A DNA stretch of 64,000 bases from Acidobacterium sp049965615 (GTDB taxonomy: Bacteria; Acidobacteriota; Terriglobia; Terriglobales; Acidobacteriaceae): assembly GCA_049965615.1 (NCBI GenBank), contig JBMFWD010000005.1, positions 46,483-110,482 on the forward strand, in the 5' to 3' direction. Of the stretch, positions 59,115 to 64,000 are shown piece by piece; position 1 is the stretch's first letter, and each line of letters begins with the position of its first letter. The notes under the pieces were generated by a model, which was not told where the DNA came from, searched no databases, and saw only the letters and a program-made list of their open reading frames with translations. Both the position numbers and the translations under genes were made by a program.

Positions 59115-59837
59115 TCACCAGCCCATCTGGCTCATCCGCCGCTCAATCACCCCGCTATACCACCCCATCCGCTGTGGCGCCCAATGTAGCGGATCAGGCA
59201 ATATCGCCGCCAGTTGCGCAGCCTCTACCCGGCTTAAATTCCGCGCGCTTTTCCCGTAGTAATACCGGCTCGCCGCCTCCGCGCCATACACGCCGCGCCC
59301 CCACTCCACTTCATTCAAATACAAAGTCAATATCCGCTGCTTGCCCAGCACCACCTCCGCCACCGGAACCAGCGAGGCCTCCAGCACCTTTCGCAATATC
59401 GACCGGTTGGTCCCCAGAAAAAGATTCTTCACCAGTTGCTGATCGATCGTAGACCCACCCCGTAGCCGATGCCCCTTCAAATCCCACTTCGCCGCCTGGT
59501 CCATCGCCTGCCAGTCAAACCCGTGTTCGTGATAAAACTTCGCATCCTCCGCCGCAATCACAGCATGCTGCAGGGTCGGAGAAATCGCCCGTAGCGGCAC
59601 AAACTCGTACCGCTCGCGATACGGCTTATGCTCCAGCCACGCCTGCACACGCCGCTCCACATGCACCGCCGTCGTCGGAGGCGGAACAAACCGGTACAGC
59701 ACCAGCAGCAACGAACACGTCACCCACCAGCCCACCACTACCAGCGCCGACCAGCGCAAAATGGCCCGCAGCCATCGCACCGGCCACGAGCCCTGCTCGC
59801 GCTTTTGCTTCCCTTTACCGAACGGCCACAGTCTCAT
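59115..59837 (-). CDS. mtgA: Monofunctional peptidoglycan glycosyltransferase
   Basis: 240 residues. A single N-terminal membrane anchor (about 28-50) is followed by a GT51 domain with AVIAAEDAKFYHEHGFD (catalytic glutamate), GGSTIDQQLVKNLFL, RKVLEASLVPVAEVVLGKQRILTLYLNEVEWG and GAEAASRYYYGKSARNLS. It polymerises lipid II glycan strands at the periplasmic face without a transpeptidase domain. The usual GGSTISQQ motif reads GGSTIDQQ, with S to D. It is convergent with the ABC exporter, whose stop is five bases away, and precedes nothing obviously related. Confidence 0.92.
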   Translation of the reverse strand: MRLWPFGKGKQKREQGSWPVRWLRAILRWSALVVVGWWVTCSLLLVLYRFVPPPTTAVHVERRVQAWLEHKPYRERYEFVPLRAISPTLQHAVIAAEDAKFYHEHGFDWQAMDQAAKWDLKGHRLRGGSTIDQQLVKNLFLGTNRSILRKVLEASLVPVAEVVLGKQRILTLYLNEVEWGRGVYGAEAASRYYYGKSARNLSRVEAAQLAAILPDPLHWAPQRMGWYSGVIERRMSQMGW

Positions 59838-59869
59838 CTCTCAAAGATCATATCCGCAGCCCGTCACTT

Positions 59870-60766
59870 TTACGCCTGCGCTGCGGCGGCAATTCCATCC
59901 AGCTTCGCCAGCGCATCTTCCGGCAGCTTCAACTCCGCCGCCGCCAGGTTCTCCCGCAAATGCCCCACAGACGAAGTCCCCGGAATCAGCAATATATTCG
60001 GCGACCGTTGCAGTAGCCACGCCAGCGCCACCTGCATTGGAGTCGCATCCAGCGCCGCAGCCACCTCCGCCAGCTCCCCGGCCTGCAGAGGAGAAAATCC
60101 TCCCAGCGGAAAATACGGTACGTACGCAATCCCCTCCGCCGCCAGCGCGTCTAGAAATGCGTCATCCCGCCGCTGCGCCACGTTGTAAAAATTCTGGATG
60201 CACACAATCTCCGTGATCTTCTGCGCCTCCGCAAGCTGCTCAGGAGAAACCGTGCTCAGCCCGATATGCTGAATCAGCCCCTGCTCTTTTAGTTCGGCGA
60301 GCGCCGTCAACGGCTCTTCCACTGCCTCATTGCTCGGGTCCGTAAGCCCGCCCAGCCGCAAATTCACCACGTGCAGCGCATCCATCCCCAGGTTGCGCAG
60401 ATTGTCATGCACCGCTTCGATCACGTCCCACCGCGAACGCGCATGCGGCCACGACCCATCGCTCCCGCGACGCGCCCCCACCTTCGTCACAATCACCAGA
60501 TCCTCGCGATACGGATGCAGCGCCTCCTTGATGATCTGGTTGGTCACATGCGGCCCGTAAAAATCGCTCGTATCAATGTGGTTCACGCCGGCTTCCACCG
60601 CCTCGCGCAGCACCGCAATCGCACCCGGCCTGTCCTTCGGCGGACCCCATACCAGCTTCTCGCCATCCCGCCCTGCAAGCTGCATGGCGCCATATCCCAT
60701 GCGATGCACCGTCAGTGAGGTCCCGGGAAACGCAAAACTCCCGCCCATCTTCAATAACTTCTGCAT
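59870..60766 (-). CDS. Aldo/keto reductase, YdbC-like
   Basis: 298 residues. An (alpha/beta)8 AKR fold with catalytic D and Y in HIDTSDFYGPHV (about 63-70), K in VIVTKVGARRG (about 92) and the C-terminal NADPH-binding LLIPGTSSVGHLREN. The usual catalytic histidine of the tetrad is replaced by N in HVVNLRLGG (about 134), as in the YdbC-type pyridoxal reductase group. It would reduce aldehydes with NADPH in the cytosol. The ATG has AGAGGAG five bases upstream. It lies 33 bases after mtgA's start side; the relation to neighbours is unclear. Confidence 0.88.
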   Translation of the reverse strand: MQKLLKMGGSFAFPGTSLTVHRMGYGAMQLAGRDGEKLVWGPPKDRPGAIAVLREAVEAGVNHIDTSDFYGPHVTNQIIKEALHPYREDLVIVTKVGARRGSDGSWPHARSRWDVIEAVHDNLRNLGMDALHVVNLRLGGLTDPSNEAVEEPLTALAELKEQGLIQHIGLSTVSPEQLAEAQKITEIVCIQNFYNVAQRRDDAFLDALAAEGIAYVPYFPLGGFSPLQAGELAEVAAALDATPMQVALAWLLQRSPNILLIPGTSSVGHLRENLAAAELKLPEDALAKLDGIAAAAQA

Positions 60767-60891
60767 AACTCTCCTCTAAGAACCAGGCTGCCCGGAATGA
60801 CTTCCAGTCATCAGCCCGCAACCAGTTAGATGAAGAATCAGTCAGAATTTATTCAGAAATCACCCGCATGCATCACAGCAGACCCGCGCCA

Positions 60892-61941
60892 TCAGCGTTT
60901 AGTCTGCCCTGCCTGCTTGGCCAGGTACATCTTTTCATCCGCCGCTTCCACCACCTTGCTCGCGGTCATCCCGCGCTGCCACTCAGCCAGCCCAACAGCA
61001 GCATCAATAAACACCTGTACTTCATCGCCATCCTCTAATTTCAAAAAATACTTCCCCACCACCCACTGCTGAATGTGCCCAATGTACAACCTCGCCTCGC
61101 TCATCCCGCACGTCATCACAACCACAAACTCATCCCCGCCCCAGCGCCCCACCAGGTCCTCGGCTCGGGTGTGGTTCCGCAACTCCGTCGCAAACTGCCG
61201 CAGCAAATCATCGCCCGCACGATGCCCGTAACGGTCGTTCACCGGCTTAAACCGGTTCAGGTCAAACATCGCAACGCAAAAGTTCTCGTTGTGCCGGATG
61301 TTCCATTGAATCTGCCGCTCCAGGCATCGCCGGTTCGCAATCCCCGTCAGCTCATCCTGAAACGCAATATCCTCCGCAGACTTCAGCTTCCGCTCATACG
61401 CCGTCACCTGAGCGCTCAGCTGCGACACCAGTTGCTGGTTGTCCGACACCATCTGGTCCACGCACTTCTTCAAGGCATCCATGTAGGTCGTCAGCGACGA
61501 TCGGATCTGGGTCAGATCATTCAGCGTTGCCACATGCTCCAGCCCGCCCATCAGCTCGTTGAACGTCTTCCGGTACGCAACATCCCGACTCCCAATCGAC
61601 TCCGCCGTCCGCCCCAGAGCTATCAGCAGTTGCTTGATCTCGTCCGCCTTGGACTTTGAATCCTCAGCAACCGACTCGCCCCAACGCTCCACCTGCGCCA
61701 GAACCTGCTTGTTGACCTTCGCAACCACGTCGCCGCTCGGCTTCGTTGAAACACGCCGCTCCAGCCGCTGCAATGCCTGGTCCAGGTCCAGACCATGTGA
61801 CGATCCGTCCTGCGCCGCTCCCTTTCCAAACGCAAGCAGCACCGCACAATAACATGCGATCGCAGTCCGAAAGTCAGTGACGGCGCCCTGCTTCTCCTCG
61901 GAAGCCCCTTGCCCATAGAGAAAAGGCCTTAGCGTGATCAT
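60892..61941 (-). CDS. Diguanylate cyclase (GGDEF domain)
   Basis: 349 residues. The N-terminal 180 residues are helical, probably coiled coil, with no recognised sensor. The C-terminal GGDEF domain has FQDELTGIANRRCLERQ, VAMFDLNRFKPVNDRYGHRAGD and active-site GRWGGDEFVVV. RAED five residues before GGDEF is a product-inhibition I-site (RxxD), so c-di-GMP feedback is expected. It makes c-di-GMP from two GTP. The ATG at 61941 has GAGGGCGG upstream. It is a single gene with about 290 bases of non-coding DNA before it. Confidence 0.9.
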   Translation of the reverse strand: MITLRPFLYGQGASEEKQGAVTDFRTAIACYCAVLLAFGKGAAQDGSSHGLDLDQALQRLERRVSTKPSGDVVAKVNKQVLAQVERWGESVAEDSKSKADEIKQLLIALGRTAESIGSRDVAYRKTFNELMGGLEHVATLNDLTQIRSSLTTYMDALKKCVDQMVSDNQQLVSQLSAQVTAYERKLKSAEDIAFQDELTGIANRRCLERQIQWNIRHNENFCVAMFDLNRFKPVNDRYGHRAGDDLLRQFATELRNHTRAEDLVGRWGGDEFVVVMTCGMSEARLYIGHIQQWVVGKYFLKLEDGDEVQVFIDAAVGLAEWQRGMTASKVVEAADEKMYLAKQAGQTKR

Positions 61942-62233
61942 AAAAGTGCCGCCCTCGCGACTGTTGCATCCCTGCGCACAAATGAAAACTCCTCTATGTG
62001 TCACTCATCCGGGGACTTTCTTTCATTTATCGGATCAAGGGACGGAAAGCTGTAGGCGTCATCGAGGGTTAAATTTCGCCATATCAAAGCCGCCAGATCG
62101 CTCCGGCACGCAAAAACCCTTCCCACCCGGGCACTCAAAATCCTCAAACGGATCACCCCCCCTCAACAAAGGGGTTCCTCGACTCCATCCCAGCTCCCAA
62201 TTTCACAAATCAAAGAATGACAACTGCGCAGCT

Positions 62234-62890
62234 TTACCGCGTAATCAAAACCTCGTACAAGTTGTCCTTGGCCAGGAAAAACCGGTAATTGCTGAACTGC
62301 GAGAACAGCTTCTCAATGCTCCGGTTCGTCAAAATCCGCTGCACCGGATGCGCCTCCAGATCCTGCATCTCGATCGCATCCGTCTCCGTCAGGTGATACC
62401 GGCAGTAATGAGTATTCTCCTCGCGGTTCTTCGCATGGAACATCGCCAGAACCTGCGCCCCCGGAGCCGTCCTCTCGTAAATCCGCTCCACCAGCGGCTC
62501 CACCAGCGCCTCCGGAATGTAATCCAGCGTGGCCCAAAGCAGCACCACGTCAAACAGTCGCGAGCCAAAACCGCTCTCCTGCGCGAAATACTTCTCTGTG
62601 TCGAACCGCTTCTCGCCACCAGGCTCCTCGGCCGCCAGATCAAATTCGCCCGAAAGCGAGTCGCCCACAATATCCGCCATGTACACACTGTGGCCCATGC
62701 CCGTCAGCAGCGTAATGTTCTGCGGAGACGTCGGTCCCACATCCATCACACGCAGCCCTTCACCCGCCCGCAGCCGCTCCAGCAGCACCTTCCAGCCACT
62801 GGAGTGCCGAGGCACAAACCGCTGCTTCTTGCCGGTCGGCCTGCCCGGCCGCTCCGGCTCTGAGTCTTTTTGAAAAATACTTCGAAACAC
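62234..62890 (-). CDS. Putative class I SAM-dependent methyltransferase
   Basis: 218 residues. LRVMDVGPTSPQNITLLTGMGHSVYMADIVGD fits motif I and the following acidic residue of Rossmann-fold methyltransferases, and FDVVLLWATLDYIPEALVEPLVERIYERTAPGA the motif IV/V region. The first 35 residues are polar with a KKQRFVPRHSSGWK segment. No family closer than methyltransferase is recognised, and the substrate is unknown. It is 99 bases from the bactofilin gene on the same strand and could be in its transcript. Confidence 0.72.
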   Translation of the reverse strand: MFRSIFQKDSEPERPGRPTGKKQRFVPRHSSGWKVLLERLRAGEGLRVMDVGPTSPQNITLLTGMGHSVYMADIVGDSLSGEFDLAAEEPGGEKRFDTEKYFAQESGFGSRLFDVVLLWATLDYIPEALVEPLVERIYERTAPGAQVLAMFHAKNREENTHYCRYHLTETDAIEMQDLEAHPVQRILTNRSIEKLFSQFSNYRFFLAKDNLYEVLITR

Positions 62891-62989
62891 GTTCTCTGCT
62901 TGCCCTCACCTTCGGCTTGGAACGCATCGATTTCTCGAATGCGCCTGTTTTCATCCTAAGCCGATCGCGCCAGGCGGCCAGCCCCGCTA

Positions 62990-63436
62990 CTAAAACTGCA
63001 GTTTGTCGGTCTCAATCCCGCCCGCCGCGCGCCCGGTCGAAGCTCCAGTCGCGGGTTCGGTCGCCGCCGCTACCGGTGCCGCCACCCCAGCCGCAGCAGG
63101 CTTCTCCGCCGTCAGCAAATCCACCTTGCCGGAAAACGAAGCATTCTCCTCTATCGAAAGCCGCGCAGCCCGCAAATCGCCCACCACCTGGCAGCCCGCA
63201 CGAAGCTCAATCCGCCCGCTCGCCTGCAGGTTGCCCTGGATCGATCCCATCACCACAATATCCCGCGCCGAAACGTTGGCCTTTACCTTCGCATTGGGCC
63301 CTATCGTCAAACGGCTCTCCTGCAGCGCAACCGTTCCGTCCACCATCCCGTCTACCATCAGATCTTCGCTGCCCTGCAACTCGCCCCTGATCTGTACTGA
63401 CTTCCCGATTGCCGCAATCACATCCCCTGCCGCCAT
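62990..63436 (-). CDS. Bactofilin (DUF583)
   Basis: 148 residues. The core (about 8-110) is a right-handed beta-helix with repeating G-x-I/V steps: SVQIRGELQGSEDLMVDGMVDGTV, LTIGPNAKVKANVSARDIVVMGSIQGNLQASGRIELRAGCQVVGDLRAARLSIEE. A low-complexity Ala-rich tail to 148 follows. Bactofilins polymerise into cytoskeletal filaments that organise cell shape or stalks. The start has GGGGAG six bases upstream. The tail is probably disordered, and the beta-helix is complete. Confidence 0.9.
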   Translation of the reverse strand: MAAGDVIAAIGKSVQIRGELQGSEDLMVDGMVDGTVALQESRLTIGPNAKVKANVSARDIVVMGSIQGNLQASGRIELRAGCQVVGDLRAARLSIEENASFSGKVDLLTAEKPAAAGVAAPVAAATEPATGASTGRAAGGIETDKLQF

Positions 63437-63751
63437 GCTTTGCTCCCCTTAGTTCGTCTACGACGCTTTGCTCGAACTATACGCAAGCCCCCGCGCACTC
63501 GCAACCGCCTGCTTCGCCTCCCCGCTGGAACGCGACCAGCCGTGCCCCGCCCAGCCGTAACTTATGACTCAGGACCGCAGATCTCCTCACCCTCTGCTAC
63601 CGCATCGCACAAATCCCTTCCCCAGTTCGACCCAACCAAACCATCCCCTCGCGACTCGCCCCACCCAGCACCCTCGGCCCAGACTCACGCATCCCATCCG
63701 CAGGCACGTTCGACTCATCGCAAACAAATCAAATTACAGGAGTTTTTCTCT
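63437..63751. other. Divergent intergenic region, bactofilin / metal-dependent hydrolase
   Basis: 315 bases with no gene. AGGAG at 63738-63742 serves the hydrolase start at 63752. No clear -35/-10 pair is visible in either direction. Confidence 0.5.
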
Positions 63752-64000
63752 ATGGCAGACCTGAAAGGCGCTTCGGTCACCTGGCTTGGCCACTCTACCG
63801 TTCTCGTGACCACCCCCAAGGGGACCAACATCCTCATCGATCCCTTCATCGAGCAGAATCCCAAATTCCCCAAGGGATACACCTTCCCCGAAAAAATCGA
63901 CCTTATCCTCGTCACCCACGCCCACTTCGACCACATCTCCGACGTCGTCCCCATGGCCAAAAAGTACGGTGCCCCCGTCGTCGCCACCTTCGAACTCGCC
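63752..64000 (+). CDS. Metal-dependent hydrolase of the MBL fold (UPF0173-like), N-terminal part
   Basis: The first 83 residues are seen; the gene runs past the window. ASVTWLGHSTVLVTTPKGTNILIDPF and LILVTHAHFDHISDVVPMAKKYG are the first strands and the metal-binding HxHxDH of a metallo-beta-lactamase-fold hydrolase, close in pattern to UPF0173/YtkL-type proteins. Function is unknown. AGGAG lies nine bases before the ATG. It belongs to a different subgroup from the MBL-fold protein at 22998-23936, which has a longer N-terminus. Confidence 0.88.
   Translation, partial: MADLKGASVTWLGHSTVLVTTPKGTNILIDPFIEQNPKFPKGYTFPEKIDLILVTHAHFDHISDVVPMAKKYGAPVVATFELA

Noticed and set aside
62030..62075. Possible c-di-GMP riboswitch near the GGDEF gene (GGGACGGAAAGC resembles part of the class I consensus)
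   Set aside because: It reads on the plus strand while the GGDEF gene is on the minus strand. The 5' GCACAGGGCAAACC-like arm and the closing stems are missing, and no plus-strand gene follows.

Overview
The window reads as the chromosome of a GC-rich, diderm, aerobic member of the Acidobacteriota (Terriglobales/Acidobacteriaceae type). This is inferred from a secreted protein of the VWFA-related acidobacterial family, a large TonB-dependent receptor with an N-terminal carboxypeptidase-regulatory-like domain, an Hfq-like LSm protein coupled to an inositol monophosphatase, several secreted proteins with no recognisable family, and a strong third-position C bias. I see no rRNA, tRNA, CRISPR array, insertion sequence, prophage or replication origin. 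The window is mostly core and lineage-specific chromosomal genes.

Layout. 1-2.9 kb: end of the PII protein gene glnB, then its uridylyltransferase glnD (nitrogen signalling). 3.4-6.4 kb: a TonB-dependent receptor with a clear terminator. 6.8-9.4 kb: mscL, then the two subunits of a 3-oxoacid CoA-transferase facing each other with a VapBC toxin-antitoxin pair between them. 9.5-15.9 kb: a two-subunit AddAB-type recombination helicase-nuclease. 15.9-20.1 kb: phosphate control on the minus strand (phoB-phoR, then pstB-phoU, without pstSCA). 20.3-22.5 kb: a stand-alone receiver and a CHASE3/PAS histidine kinase. 22.5-26.5 kb: YjbQ, a metallo-beta-lactamase-fold protein and two secreted proteins, one TPR-like. 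27-33 kb: a plus-strand run with a fused MoaD-MoaE, the VWFA protein, Hfq-like, SuhB-like, ferredoxin, a sigma/anti-sigma pair, shikimate kinase and an AI-2E-type transporter. 33.3-37.7 kb: ctaB, a two-gene ABC exporter, a DUF420 (CtaM-type) protein and a small membrane protein, then ssb. 38.4-45.3 kb: a small secreted protein, a CrtI-like oxidoreductase, a CoA-binding protein, a DsbD-type reductase and two envelope proteins. 45.6-53.4 kb: a minus-strand operon with GlgE, a TreS-maltokinase fusion, a glycosyltransferase and a channel-like membrane protein. 53.6-64 kb: a polyprenyl-type GT2, threonine aldolase, HemW-like, an ABC exporter, mtgA, an aldo/keto reductase, a GGDEF protein, a methyltransferase, bactofilin and the start of a metal-dependent hydrolase.

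How the genes fit together. GlgE and TreS-maltokinase make a complete trehalose to maltose to maltose-1-phosphate to alpha-glucan route. They share an apparent operon with a DAD-motif glycosyltransferase and an MscS-like membrane protein, which suggests an osmotic or compatible-solute module. CtaB and the DUF420 protein both point to haem A oxidase biogenesis, so the ABC exporter between them may be an unrecognised assembly or transport factor. PII/GlnD and PhoBR/PstB/PhoU give nitrogen and phosphate control. Many genes overlap by 1-8 bases (ATGA, GTGA, TTGA, TAATG), so translational coupling is common.

Non-coding structure includes two kinds of dispersed intergenic repeat, each present twice, a 22-bp perfect palindrome near 38.1 kb, an 11-bp stem spanning the ssb stop codon, and several intrinsic terminators. 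Functions are assigned by reading motifs; no database search was possible.
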